64,000 nt of DNA, taken from NCBI GenBank assembly GCA_023451735.1, contig JAEXYH010000083.1, forward strand, positions 124,001 through 188,000, written 5' to 3'. The notes below the pieces were generated by a model. It was not told the DNA's origin. It was given only the letters and a program-made list of their open reading frames with translations, and made no database searches. A program made the translations under genes and the position numbers. This DNA is from Pseudomonadota bacterium. GTDB lineage: Bacteria > Pseudomonadota > Alphaproteobacteria > Rhizobiales > Rhizobiaceae. Positions 17,594 through 26,524 of the stretch are shown here, one piece after another. Each line of letters starts with the position of its first letter. Within the stretch, counting starts at the first letter, position 1.

Positions 17594-17974
17594 TGCAAGA
17601 GGGCATTACGGCAGCTGCAGTCAGCGCGATCATGAGCCCGTCCTGTCTCTCGGAGTTGCTGACGTGGAAAGTTTCGCGGGCAGGCCTGGCGAAGGTCAGC
17701 ACTCAATTCAAAGGGGCAAGAAAGGGTAAAATGCGACGAATCCACATACGCCCAAACGCCGACGCTTTGGACGGTGGCGGGAGCGGAGCGGCCTCGACGG
17801 TGCTAGCCGTCCGAAATTTTATCGCGGGTCGAGACGCAGAGAGATGCTAAGCTGTTGTGAACAAGCGAAATTTGCCTGAGTAATCGCACAACCATCTTGT
17901 GCAGAGCGCGGTATAGCGTAACCATAAGAATTCGACCGTGTGGGGGCGAGTGGAAGCTAAAGCGGGGGTGACAG
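17594..17974. other. divergent intergenic region between abiEi and the ABC-3C operon
   Basis: About 380 nt separate the two divergent defence operons, so both promoters should be here. A 95-codon + strand frame (17563-17850) has no recognisable domain and starts within the operator; I do not call it. No clear -35/-10 pair could be fixed by eye. Confidence 0.5.
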
Positions 17975-19144
17975 TTGAACGCTGAGATAAAACCGACGAA
18001 GCATAGCGCTCCGGGGCAGTATCTCGGGTTTGCACTGCAGCCTGTCCGAGCATTCTATCATCTACTCACCGCGCCCAAAGGCGCAAAGGTTGCTCTTGAG
18101 TTGCAGGACGACGTTTCGGTCCACTACGTCGACGGGAGCGTTTGTCTTGAGCAAACAAAAAGCGCCCTAAAACAAAATCCGATTGCGGACTGGGACGAAG
18201 ATCTCTGGAAGGCCTTCGATAATTGGCGCGTTATGCTCGATGCTGGTCAGTGTGTAGCGACCTCGACCAAGTTCCGACTTTACGTGACGCCTGCCAAAAA
18301 GGGGGCCTTCGCCGAGACTCTTTCCGCCGCCAAATCCGACGAAGAGGTCGAGGCCGCGCTCCATGTCATTAAGACGAAGCTTGATAAGAAGAAGAGTCCT
18401 CCAGCGAGTGCCGCCAAGGTAAACGCGCTTCTCGATGCACCGGAGGGAGATCGCCAGGGTCTGGTTCGGAATTTTGAATTGGAAGCTGATGCTAACGATC
18501 CGCTGGAAAGCATCAGGGATTGTCTTCGGCCGTCGGTCGCTGAGGATAATATCGACATCATCGTCCGCTCCGGTATTGGTCAGGCCAAACAGGCGATGGA
18601 TCGACTGATACAGCAGGGCGAAAAGCCTATCCTCGATGCTGGCGCGTTTCGCCGCGATTTCCACGCCTTCATTCGCCAGAACAATCTGCCCGGTTTACTC
18701 GCGTCGTTCAGCGAGTCGCCCGACGACAGCTTGATCGCCGGCATCGCTGCGGCGCGTCCGGTCTTTGTGCGGCAGCTTGAACTCATCGAGGCCACCGAAG
18801 AGGACCGACTCCGCGCCGTCAGCGACTACCTGCGCGCCTCAGCTGACAAAGCGGATTGGGCAGAACGCGGCGAGATTTTCTCCGGCAGTCTGGACGGTTG
18901 GGACGAGGATCTCGTCAAGAAGCACGGCATGACGAAAGGCGATGTCGCCGACCTGCACGGCGAGAAGTCCGCTGCTGTCCAGGGCAGGCTGCTCTATCGT
19001 CAGTGCGCTCAGCACATCGCTCCTGTTGAGGGCCGAGCGGTTCCCAGCCATTTTGTCCATGGGAGCTTCAACGATCTTGCCGATCGCCGCGTCCTTGGCT
19101 GGCACGGCGATTACGTGACGCTGCTGGAGGATGGCGGCGAATGA
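17975..19144 (+). CDS. ABC-3C system effector with DUF4297-like nuclease domain
   Basis: First gene of an ABC three-component (ABC-3C) conflict system, 389 residues. The N-terminus has the layout of a DUF4297/Cap4-type restriction-fold nuclease: E42 (VALELQDD), D45/D46, a beta strand, then E59-Q60-T61-K62 (CLEQTKSA) in the place of the ExK/QxK motif. The C-terminal 200 residues are helical and probably bind the partner subunits. TTG at 17975 follows GGGGGTGA at good spacing. The stop overlaps the ATG of the next gene (ATGA). In this class the DUF3732 ATPase is thought to sense the invader and license the effector. Confidence 0.72.
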   Translation: MNAEIKPTKHSAPGQYLGFALQPVRAFYHLLTAPKGAKVALELQDDVSVHYVDGSVCLEQTKSALKQNPIADWDEDLWKAFDNWRVMLDAGQCVATSTKFRLYVTPAKKGAFAETLSAAKSDEEVEAALHVIKTKLDKKKSPPASAAKVNALLDAPEGDRQGLVRNFELEADANDPLESIRDCLRPSVAEDNIDIIVRSGIGQAKQAMDRLIQQGEKPILDAGAFRRDFHAFIRQNNLPGLLASFSESPDDSLIAGIAAARPVFVRQLELIEATEEDRLRAVSDYLRASADKADWAERGEIFSGSLDGWDEDLVKKHGMTKGDVADLHGEKSAAVQGRLLYRQCAQHIAPVEGRAVPSHFVHGSFNDLADRRVLGWHGDYVTLLEDGGE

Positions 19145-19650
19145 CGGCCTTATCACCACTCAGGCTCAACGAACTCGATATCGTGCAGAACCCCGTGATC
19201 GGCGCCTATCTGATTTGGCAATTCGCGTTGGGTTATCAGGAAGAAGGTGCCGCCGAGGTTGCGATTCCTCTGGCATTCCTCGTGCTGCCAATGCTGTTGC
19301 ACCGGCAGACGTTCGATGAGGTGGCATCGACGCGCAAAGCATCTGGCCTGCCGCTGTTTGCTGCGAAATTCGACAAGGAGCGGGAGATTTTGATGGGCAT
19401 ACACGGACGCGCGATGCAACTGCGACCGCTCAGCCTTCAGTCGATCGGGGTGGCAGCAACGTCGAAGCTCGTGCGGATCGATTACGACACCGCGCAGTTC
19501 CACGGATATCCATTGGACCTGCTCGACGTCGCCAAACCCAAATTGCCTGAACGCTTAAAGGGCTTCGCGTCGGCGGCTGACAAAGTTGGCTATTGGTTCT
19601 CGAACATCGGTCTGGCGCAGGTTGCCTCCACACTCAGGGTGGATTTCTAA
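19141..19650 (+). CDS. three-component ABC system middle component
   Basis: A small 169-residue helical protein matching the middle component that links effector and ATPase in ABC-3C systems. It is recognised from its size, the N-terminal VQNPVIGAYLIWQFALGYQ pattern and its exact position between the two other components. ATG 19141 overlaps the preceding stop; its own stop shares one base with the next ATG (TAATG). It has no catalytic motif. The biochemical role is an adaptor, by analogy only. Confidence 0.72.
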   Translation: MTALSPLRLNELDIVQNPVIGAYLIWQFALGYQEEGAAEVAIPLAFLVLPMLLHRQTFDEVASTRKASGLPLFAAKFDKEREILMGIHGRAMQLRPLSLQSIGVAATSKLVRIDYDTAQFHGYPLDLLDVAKPKLPERLKGFASAADKVGYWFSNIGLAQVASTLRVDF

Positions 19651-21614
19651 TGTATTTTCAACTGCGCAAGCTCATCCTTTGGCCGCGACACGATGCCGAA
19701 CCTCGCATTGTCGAGTTTCATCCGGGAGTCGTGAACGTCATCAGCGGCGCCTCGAAAACCGGCAAGTCCGCTGTGATCCCCATTATAGATTACTGCCTTG
19801 CATCCGATAAGTGCGCCATTCCCGTCGGAGTGATCCGAGAAAACTGTGGTTGGTTTGGCGTTCTCATCGATACGGTCGAAGGGCAGAAGCTGCTCGCGCG
19901 TCGAGAACCCGGCGATAAGCAGAGCACTAGCGACATGGTGATGATTGAGGCGGGCGAGATCGAGATTCCGAGGCGGATCGAGGACAAAGGCACTACTACT
20001 CAAGTAGTTAAAGCCACGCTCAACCGGCTTGCGGGGCTGACCAACCTCGATTTCGAACCGGAGGCAGATTCGAACTTCAAGTCTCGGCCGAGTTTCCGCG
20101 ACCTTATGGCTTTCACCTTCCAGCCGCAAAATATCGTGGCCAACCCAGACGTGATGTTTTTCAAGGCCGACACGACCGAGCATCGTGAGAAGCTCAAGAC
20201 CATCTTTCCCTACATCTTGCAGGCAGTGACAGCGGACGTCCTGCAGGCCCGGTCTGAGCTGGACCGCTTAGCTCGCATCTTGCGCCGACGCGAGAACGAT
20301 CTGAGGGCTCTGGTGTCCGCCGCCAACGCATGGCGAATGGAGGCACAATCATGGCTTCGGCAGGCCGTCGAATTCGGTCTGTTGCAGCCTGATCAGATCA
20401 TCCCGACTGACTGGTCCGAAATCGTCGATTTGCTCCGCAGCGTCGTTAAGGCCAATGGGGATGCCGCGCATCCAACACTTGCAGGCGTAGACACTGCGCT
20501 CGATCGGCTTCAAGCGCTGCGAGCCGAGGAGACCTTGGTCGCGGCTGAATTGACCCGGCATCGTCAGCGTCTGAGCGAATTGCGCCGCCTTGTGGAAAGC
20601 AGCGACATCTATGGCAGCTCGCTGCGCATTCAGCGCGATCGCCTCGCGCTGTCTGATTGGCTGCTAAAGCTCTCGGAGGACGGTGACAATGGCGAACCAG
20701 TCGCACTCCTATCGGATGGGGGCAAACAAAAAATCCATCAGCTAACGGACGCGCTCGCCTCTATCGAGGTTCGGCTTCGGACGCATCCGAGCGTGTCAGA
20801 CACCCTAGACCGCGAAACGCTTCGCCTGCGTGCAGCGGCCGAAACGCAGCTCGTCCGCCTGAACGAGATCCGTCGCGAGATAGGGGTCCTCGAGCGCGAC
20901 TCGAAGGCGGCCAAGCAGGCGATCGACCGGTTTGACCGCATGGAGCGTTTTCTTGGGCGGCTAGAACAGGCACTCGAGCTGTACGATCGCACGGACCAGT
21001 CTGCCGGCCTTCGACAGGAGATAGACGCGCTCAAGGCGCAAATCTCCGAGCTCCAACGCAAGGTCTCCGAGACCGAAATCGCGCGGAAGCTGCGCAACGC
21101 CGTCGACAGTATCGAGGCCACGACGGGACGTTTGATACCGCGCTTGGATGCGGAATGGCCCGATGCGCCGGTGCGACTTATGATCCCCGATCTCACTGTC
21201 AAGGTGATCCGGGGCACGCGCGACGACTACCTCTGGGAAATCGGTAGCGGCGCCAACTGGCTGGCCTATCATGTCGCGCTAACGCTCGCCCTCCAGATCT
21301 TTTTCCTGGACCTTCCACATCATCCCGTCCCGGGTCTTCTGATTTACGATCAACCTAGTCAGGTCTATTTTCCGCGGCGGACCGCCGGAGATAGTGGGGC
21401 CGATCCTGTAGCTTGGCGCGACGAGGATGTGGTTGCGGTGCGGAAGGTCTTCGCACTTTTGGGCGAGCAGGTCGCGGCTGCGCGCGGTCGGTTGCAGGTC
21501 ATTGTGCTTGACCATGCCGATGAGGATGTGTGGGGCGACTTGCCTAACGTCATTTTGGCTGAGGAATGGCGTGACCGCGCATTGGTGCCGTTCGACTGGC
21601 TTGAGGAGGACTAA
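19650..21614 (+). CDS. DUF3732 ATPase of the ABC-3C system
   Basis: ABC/SMC-like ATPase, 654 residues. Walker A is GASKTGKS (33-40). A long central coiled coil runs from about 190 to 490 (many Leu/Arg/Glu heptads). The C-terminus has the DUF3732 hallmark YDQPSQVYFP, acting as Walker B region, followed by LDHADEDVWG. ATG at 19650 was preferred to the upstream GTG 19593 because it overlaps the previous stop (TAATG) and starts exactly at the conserved MYFQLRKLILW strand. It probably works as a dimer on DNA, as Rad50-like proteins do. This is the last gene of the unit. Confidence 0.85.
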   Translation: MYFQLRKLILWPRHDAEPRIVEFHPGVVNVISGASKTGKSAVIPIIDYCLASDKCAIPVGVIRENCGWFGVLIDTVEGQKLLARREPGDKQSTSDMVMIEAGEIEIPRRIEDKGTTTQVVKATLNRLAGLTNLDFEPEADSNFKSRPSFRDLMAFTFQPQNIVANPDVMFFKADTTEHREKLKTIFPYILQAVTADVLQARSELDRLARILRRRENDLRALVSAANAWRMEAQSWLRQAVEFGLLQPDQIIPTDWSEIVDLLRSVVKANGDAAHPTLAGVDTALDRLQALRAEETLVAAELTRHRQRLSELRRLVESSDIYGSSLRIQRDRLALSDWLLKLSEDGDNGEPVALLSDGGKQKIHQLTDALASIEVRLRTHPSVSDTLDRETLRLRAAAETQLVRLNEIRREIGVLERDSKAAKQAIDRFDRMERFLGRLEQALELYDRTDQSAGLRQEIDALKAQISELQRKVSETEIARKLRNAVDSIEATTGRLIPRLDAEWPDAPVRLMIPDLTVKVIRGTRDDYLWEIGSGANWLAYHVALTLALQIFFLDLPHHPVPGLLIYDQPSQVYFPRRTAGDSGADPVAWRDEDVVAVRKVFALLGEQVAAARGRLQVIVLDHADEDVWGDLPNVILAEEWRDRALVPFDWLEED

Positions 21615-22195
21615 TGTCAAAACGACTTCCTCTGGCAGCTCGACGAGCCCGTGGACGAGCGCTAGATGGAGCCACGACGGAACTTATTGGGCGGCTCTCA
21701 CCTGAGACGTTAGGCTCGTAAAGGTGTGGTGTGGACCGATCGTAGTCGACAGGGGCTCACCTATCTACCGCCTCGATTCAATAACAAAATCAAAACCGTA
21801 GCACTCTGACGAGCCATGGGACCAGGGTTTTTGAATGGTGGCATGTTTTTTTGAACAAACTCAGATAGTTAACGAGAGCGCGAGCAATCGAACGGGGAAT
21901 AAATGCGGTTCGAATCCTTTCAAGACCACTTAAAGTGCTTGCTGTTCATTCACGACGGCGTCGGTCGCGGTTGACGTGGGCTCGAAATAGATTGGAGTGA
22001 TCTCCAGTTCTGAAAAGTCTACTTTCTTTATCATATTATTCGTATATGAGGATCCAAAAGCCCTCGCGATCGCGAGAAACGCTCCCTCACAGCGGATACG
22101 GACGTGCAGCGAACCATCTTAATGAGCAAGGCGCCGTTGGCGCACCGTGCCAAGAGGTGTCCTCCGCAGCGTATCCAGACTATTGCGGAGCGTTC
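21615..22195. other. intergenic region between ABC-3C and iron locus
   Basis: About 580 nt. A 35-codon frame from 21614 (overlapping the DUF3732 stop) has no recognisable features. The fecI promoter should lie here; an AT-rich stretch at 22020-22045 is the best candidate. I see no terminator and no copy of the GCCGGA-N15-CGTC element found before fecR and the receptor gene. This is the right boundary of the defence island. Confidence 0.45.
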
Positions 22196-22711
22196 ATGTC
22201 CGCTGTTCTGAACACACTTTTCGCTCTGCACCGACGCTCCCTGCTCTGGACGGTAATGCGGATCGTGCATGACCCTCATACGGCCGAAGATATTACTCAG
22301 GAAACCTATGTTCGGGCAAAGAAGGCGTTTGATGAAGGTGCCGTACAGCACCCTGAAGGCTTCTTGCACCAGACAGCTCGCAACCTCGCGCTGGATCACC
22401 TGCGCCGAAAGGGAACAAGAAGCGCCGTTGAGGCTGGGGGACTAGATGATGTCGCGGCGGAGAATGTTGCAAGCGAAGTTGTTTCCCTTGAAGCGGCGAT
22501 TATCGAGCGACAAAAATTCTCTGTGTTCGAAAAGGCGCTCCGTGGACTGCCGGATCGCGCACAGCAGGTGCTTATCCTCGCCCGGATCGAAGGATGGTCA
22601 CACCATCGCATTGCTGACCATCTGGAAATATCCGAGCGAACGGTTTTCAACGACTTGAAGCTCGCTATGGCGCATTGCAGAGATGCGATTGCTCGCTACG
22701 AAAAAAGCTGA
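22196..22711 (+). CDS. fecI: FecI-like ECF sigma factor
   Basis: Extracytoplasmic-function sigma-70 factor of the FecI type, 171 residues. Region 2 includes RIVHDPHTAEDITQETYVRA (about 20-40), and region 4 has a helix-turn-helix (LARIEGWSHHRIADHLEISERTV). It directs RNA polymerase to iron-uptake promoters when released by FecR. ATG 22196 was chosen over the frame start at 22046 because GGAG lies 5 nt upstream and the family begins here. It is followed by fecR and the TonB receptor, the standard surface-signalling order. Confidence 0.88.
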   Translation: MSAVLNTLFALHRRSLLWTVMRIVHDPHTAEDITQETYVRAKKAFDEGAVQHPEGFLHQTARNLALDHLRRKGTRSAVEAGGLDDVAAENVASEVVSLEAAIIERQKFSVFEKALRGLPDRAQQVLILARIEGWSHHRIADHLEISERTVFNDLKLAMAHCRDAIARYEKS

Positions 22712-22772
22712 GGGCGCCCAAATGAAGCAGAAGCGCCCGATTGAGAAAATTTGCAGGATTGACGGCATGTTT

Positions 22773-22797
22773 GCCGGATTTCCGGTCGTAAGGCGTC
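22773..22797 (+). promoter_or_regulatory. putative FecI-dependent promoter of fecR
   Basis: GCCGGA at 22773-22778 and CGTC at 22794-22797, 15 bp apart, inside a longer shared block (TTTGCCGGAT, then GTAAGGC). The same pair with the same spacing occurs upstream of the receptor gene. This is the two-box pattern expected of an ECF sigma promoter, here 35 bp before the fecR start. Confidence 0.55.
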
Positions 22798-22831
22798 TAG
22801 TCTACAGGAAGTCTGTTGAACTCATGATCGG

Positions 22832-23842
22832 ATGGTATCGGTGAAACAAAACGATAGCACCACCCAGCAAAGCACCGGTGCCGAATTCGTGCATGATGAT
22901 CCGATCGCTGATCAGGCTCTGGAATGGTTTGTTCGCCTTCAGGTTTCTGAAGCGGATGCGCCCGTCCGTGAGGACTTGCAGCGGTGGCTTTTACAGGATC
23001 CACGGCATGAGTATGAGTTCAGGGCACTTGAGGGCATCTGGGGGGCGGAAGCATTCGGCCAAGCCGTCGCTGGGTTGAAGCCGGTAATGGTTAAGCACGC
23101 TCCTCCCATGGCACGGCGTGCTCGCACTTGGACAATGCGGGGCACCGCAGCTGCGGCCTGCCTGGTGTTGGCAACCGGCCTCTGGCAAGGGCCCGAACTG
23201 CTTGTTGCATGGCAAGCGGATTATGCGACGGCAACCGGCAGCCAGTCGGCGGTGTCTCTGCCGGATGGGTCGAGCATGCTCCTGAACACCGACACAGCAG
23301 TCAGCATCGATTTTGAAAATGGGCAAAGGCGTGTCCGTCTCCTGAAGGGTGAAGCCTTCTTCGACGTCAAGCATGATCAGGCCCGTCCGTTTCATGTGGC
23401 TGGCGACTATGGCGACGTAGAGGTGAAGGGAACTGCGTTTTCGGTCCGCACCGACGGTGAGGAGACGACGGTGATCCTTGAACGTGGCTTGGTCGACGTG
23501 ACCTGTCTGTGTACTTCGGGCGGCGAAGCGCAGTTGCTTCCCGGCCAAATGGTCACAGCCTCTGCTGCAGCCCTATCCCAAGTTTCCAGTCTCGACCCTG
23601 ATCGCGCACTGGCATGGCGCACGGGCCGCATCGCTTTCGACGGTGTGCGTTTAGGCAAAGTCGTCGCCGAGTTATCACGCTATTATCGAAGCCGGGTATT
23701 TATTGCGAGTACCCGCGTGGAGCAGATGGTCGTTTCAGGCAACTATCGCCTGGATAATATCGAAGGTGCGATCCGCACTCTGGCGGATGCTGCCGGGGTC
23801 GGGATGACCCGTCTTCCTGGCGGCGTAATAATCCTTCGTTAA
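22832..23842 (+). CDS. fecR: FecR-family anti-sigma regulator
   Basis: Inner-membrane anti-sigma factor that relays the state of the outer-membrane receptor to FecI. The 336-residue protein has an N-terminal cytoplasmic domain with ALEWFVRLQ and LLQDPRHEYEF (sigma-binding, about 25-65). One membrane segment follows at about 103-118 (TAAAACLVLATGLW), then a periplasmic FecR domain (SLPDGSSMLLNTDTAV, LLKGEAFFDVKHD). The C-terminal STN-like segment ends GVGMTRLPGGVIILR. The start is uncertain: ATG 22832 or GTG 22841. The gap to fecI holds its own promoter-like element. Confidence 0.88.
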   Translation: MVSVKQNDSTTQQSTGAEFVHDDPIADQALEWFVRLQVSEADAPVREDLQRWLLQDPRHEYEFRALEGIWGAEAFGQAVAGLKPVMVKHAPPMARRARTWTMRGTAAAACLVLATGLWQGPELLVAWQADYATATGSQSAVSLPDGSSMLLNTDTAVSIDFENGQRRVRLLKGEAFFDVKHDQARPFHVAGDYGDVEVKGTAFSVRTDGEETTVILERGLVDVTCLCTSGGEAQLLPGQMVTASAAALSQVSSLDPDRALAWRTGRIAFDGVRLGKVVAELSRYYRSRVFIASTRVEQMVVSGNYRLDNIEGAIRTLADAAGVGMTRLPGGVIILR

Positions 23843-23858
23843 AATGACAACTTTTTTT

Positions 23859-23883
23859 GCCGGATCGGTAAGGCTGCTGCGTC
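23859..23883 (+). promoter_or_regulatory. putative FecI-dependent promoter of the TonB receptor gene
   Basis: GCCGGA at 23859-23864 and CGTC at 23880-23883 with a 15-bp spacer, the same as before fecR, and likewise preceded by a T run (TTTTTTT) and containing GTAAGGC. It begins 17 bp after the fecR stop and lies about 70 bp before the receptor start. Confidence 0.58.
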
Positions 23884-23921
23884 AACCAGTTTGAGGGCAG
23901 CGTTCAGCGGGATGTCGAACG

Positions 23922-23946
23922 ACCCTCAGTATGTTTAAGTGAGGGT
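23922..23946 (+). promoter_or_regulatory. inverted repeat that includes the receptor gene's ribosome-binding site
   Basis: ACCCTCA at 23922-23928 and TGAGGGT at 23940-23946 form a perfect 7-bp stem with an 11-nt loop. The right arm contains GAGGG, the likely ribosome-binding site 9 nt before ATG 23955. A folded leader would hide the site. A protein operator is the other possibility. Confidence 0.5.
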
Positions 23947-23954
23947 ATTTGGGA

Positions 23955-26462
23955 ATGACGACGGGGCGGTCACAAATCAATCAGGCACAGCGTACAGGCC
24001 GAGCGAGACATCGGATGGTGGTTCATGCGCTGCTTGCGACTACGGTACTGGGTGTAGCTATCTTTAGCGCAGGAGCGCAAGCGTTCGCTCAGAGTCTTCC
24101 CGCGACCACATCCTCGCAATCGATCTCGTTCAATATCCCGTCGCAGTCATTGGCGTCTGCGCTCGATGCTTTTATCAACCAGAGCGGCTGGCAGATCAGC
24201 TATTCGTCTTCGCTCATTCGTGGAAAGCAATCGCCCGGTGTCCAGGGCAACGTAACTGCAAGCACGGCATTGAGCCGGCTGGTTGCTAGAGCGGGGATTG
24301 TCGTCAGGATCGGCGCGCCCGGATCCGCCGCCCTTGTCGCTCAAACCGACGTTACCGGTACAGTGGAAGGGGCGACGACACTCGCGCCTATCGTGGTTGC
24401 TTCCGAAAATGCCTGGGGACCGGTTGAAGGTATTGTAGCGACGCAGTCAGGAACTGGAACCAAGACCGACACGCCGATCGAAAAAATCCCGCAGACGATC
24501 AATGTCGTAACGGCGGAAGAAGTCGCTGCCCGCGGATCCGTGACGGTTGCGCAGGCATTGCGCTACACGCCGGGTGTCAATGTGAATGGCTTCACCGACG
24601 CCAACAAGATCGCCGATGAGGTAACATCGCGAAGCTTCGCGCCGACGCCGCTCTATCTCGATGGCGCCTATTTGCCCTATGCCGGCAGTCTCGGCGGTGC
24701 CCTTCAGATTGATCCCTATTGGCTTGAGCGCATCGAAGTGCTCAAGGGGCCAAGTTCGGTTCTCTACGGTCAGAACCAGCCTGGCGGTATAATCAACCTC
24801 GTAACGAAAAAGCCGCTCGAGACACCTTATCGCGAAATCAAAATCGGCTACGACAGCAACAATCAAAAAGAAGTGGGGGTTGATGTTTCTGGACCTCTGA
24901 ATGACGAAAAATCGATCCTCTACCGATTCACTGGACTTGCGAAAGGCGGACAGGAACAGATCGATTTTACGAAGAGCGATCGGGTTTTTATGGCCCCGAG
25001 TGTTACACTCAAGGCTGACGAAGAGACATCTCTCAACCTGTACGGCTCTTACCAGCATGACGGCGGTGTGCCGGATTATCAGCCCTTGCCCTATATCGGA
25101 ACCGTGGTCCCGGGGCCTGACGGACGATATATCGATCGCGATCTCTTCACTGGTGAGCCCGGCTGGAATGATTTCAACCGCAATCAGTATGTTATCGGCG
25201 CAGACCTCGATCATTCCTTCAGCGAAGATATCAAACTTCGCTCGCGCGTGCGCTATGTCGATGTTACCGACGACTACAAGGGGTTTTATCTCCGCTATTT
25301 CGTTCCAAACCCTGACGGTAGCAGCGACCAGTCGCAAGCGGTGCGCAACAAGCTGAACTGGGCCCAGCACAACTCGGTTTTCTCAGTCGATAACAATGTA
25401 GAGATCGAATTCGACACCGGACCGGTCCAGCATACGGCGATTGTCGGCATTGACTACCGGCGCTTCAGTCGGAAATACGACGGTTACAACGACTACGAGG
25501 CCGATCCTATTGATCTCTATGATCCGGTTTATGGCGGGGCCACAGCCGCTCCACCTCTTACGACCCGCTGGGACAACACATTGGACCAAGTCGGCGTATA
25601 CGCGCAAGATCAGATCGAGTGGGATCGCTTTGTTCTGACGGTCGGCGGTCGTTACGATTGGGCGACGATCAACAATAAAACCCTGCCTCTTGTTGCCGGG
25701 GATAGAACCGTCACGGACAAGCAGAACGATGGCGCATTCACGGGTCGCATTGGCTTGACTTACCTGTTTGATAATGGCGTGGCGCCATATGTCAGCTATT
25801 CGGAATCTTTCTTGCCTCAACTAGGTACGACCTATGAGGGCAAATCCTATGATCCGCTCACCGGTCAGCAATACGAGGTCGGCGTAAAGTATCGCCCTGA
25901 TGGCCTGAATGCTCTGATCACGCTTTCTGCCTTCCAAATAACCCAGCAGAATGCGTTGACTGACGACAATGACCATATCGGTTATTCTCTCCAGCAGGGG
26001 AAAACGCGTGCGCGCGGTGTCGAGTTCGAAGCGAAGGCGGAAATCCTTCCAGGCTGGAATTTAATCGGTGCGCTCAGCTACACGGATGCCGAATATACGA
26101 ATGACTCTTATTATCAGGACAAGAAGACAACCCAGCATGCACCGTGGGCCGGGGCGATCTGGTCCAGCTACGAGTTCCAGACAGGTGCGTTCGACGGTCT
26201 GACGGTAGGTGCAGGGGTGCGCTACACGGGAACGAAGTTCGTGGATGGCTACAACACGATAAAAACACGAGCATTCTCGGTGGTCGATGCCTCGCTCAGC
26301 TATGACCTAGGCGCTGTCCGCCCGCAAATGAGCGGCGTTAAAGCAACGCTGAATGTCGAGAACCTGCTCGACACGCGTTATGTCTCGGACTGCGGATATG
26401 CTTTCGGCTGCTCTTACGGCAAAGCCCGTGCGGTAATGGCCAACATCTCCTACAAGTTTTGA
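23955..26462 (+). CDS. TonB-dependent siderophore receptor with STN signalling domain
   Basis: Outer-membrane ferric-siderophore receptor, 835 residues. A signal peptide of about 43 residues ends in AQAFAQS. The STN/secretin-like signalling domain spans about 54-105 (FNIPSQSLASALDAFINQSG). The plug starts near 175 with TPIEKIPQTINVV and includes LKGPSSVLYGQNQPGGIINLVTKKP split across its core. A 22-strand barrel follows, ending in the terminal aromatic ANISYKF. The STN domain fits control by the adjacent FecR/FecI. ATG 23955 was preferred to the TTG two codons upstream. The siderophore cannot be named; the family resembles FhuE/FpvA-type receptors for hydroxamates or mixed ligands. Confidence 0.93.
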   Translation: MTTGRSQINQAQRTGRARHRMVVHALLATTVLGVAIFSAGAQAFAQSLPATTSSQSISFNIPSQSLASALDAFINQSGWQISYSSSLIRGKQSPGVQGNVTASTALSRLVARAGIVVRIGAPGSAALVAQTDVTGTVEGATTLAPIVVASENAWGPVEGIVATQSGTGTKTDTPIEKIPQTINVVTAEEVAARGSVTVAQALRYTPGVNVNGFTDANKIADEVTSRSFAPTPLYLDGAYLPYAGSLGGALQIDPYWLERIEVLKGPSSVLYGQNQPGGIINLVTKKPLETPYREIKIGYDSNNQKEVGVDVSGPLNDEKSILYRFTGLAKGGQEQIDFTKSDRVFMAPSVTLKADEETSLNLYGSYQHDGGVPDYQPLPYIGTVVPGPDGRYIDRDLFTGEPGWNDFNRNQYVIGADLDHSFSEDIKLRSRVRYVDVTDDYKGFYLRYFVPNPDGSSDQSQAVRNKLNWAQHNSVFSVDNNVEIEFDTGPVQHTAIVGIDYRRFSRKYDGYNDYEADPIDLYDPVYGGATAAPPLTTRWDNTLDQVGVYAQDQIEWDRFVLTVGGRYDWATINNKTLPLVAGDRTVTDKQNDGAFTGRIGLTYLFDNGVAPYVSYSESFLPQLGTTYEGKSYDPLTGQQYEVGVKYRPDGLNALITLSAFQITQQNALTDDNDHIGYSLQQGKTRARGVEFEAKAEILPGWNLIGALSYTDAEYTNDSYYQDKKTTQHAPWAGAIWSSYEFQTGAFDGLTVGAGVRYTGTKFVDGYNTIKTRAFSVVDASLSYDLGAVRPQMSGVKATLNVENLLDTRYVSDCGYAFGCSYGKARAVMANISYKF

Positions 26463-26524
26463 GGAGCTTGCGGTGCGCTTTCCCGGTGCGCCGCGATCAT
26501 GTCCTTTGAGGTCTGTCGTTTATC

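Noticed and set aside
17563..17850. A 95-codon + strand frame starting at the AbiEi operator
   Set aside because: No domain or ribosome-binding site, and it begins inside the inverted repeat.
21614..21721. A 35-codon frame overlapping the DUF3732 stop
   Set aside because: Overlap resembles coupling, but the peptide is Arg-rich without recognisable features and may be chance.
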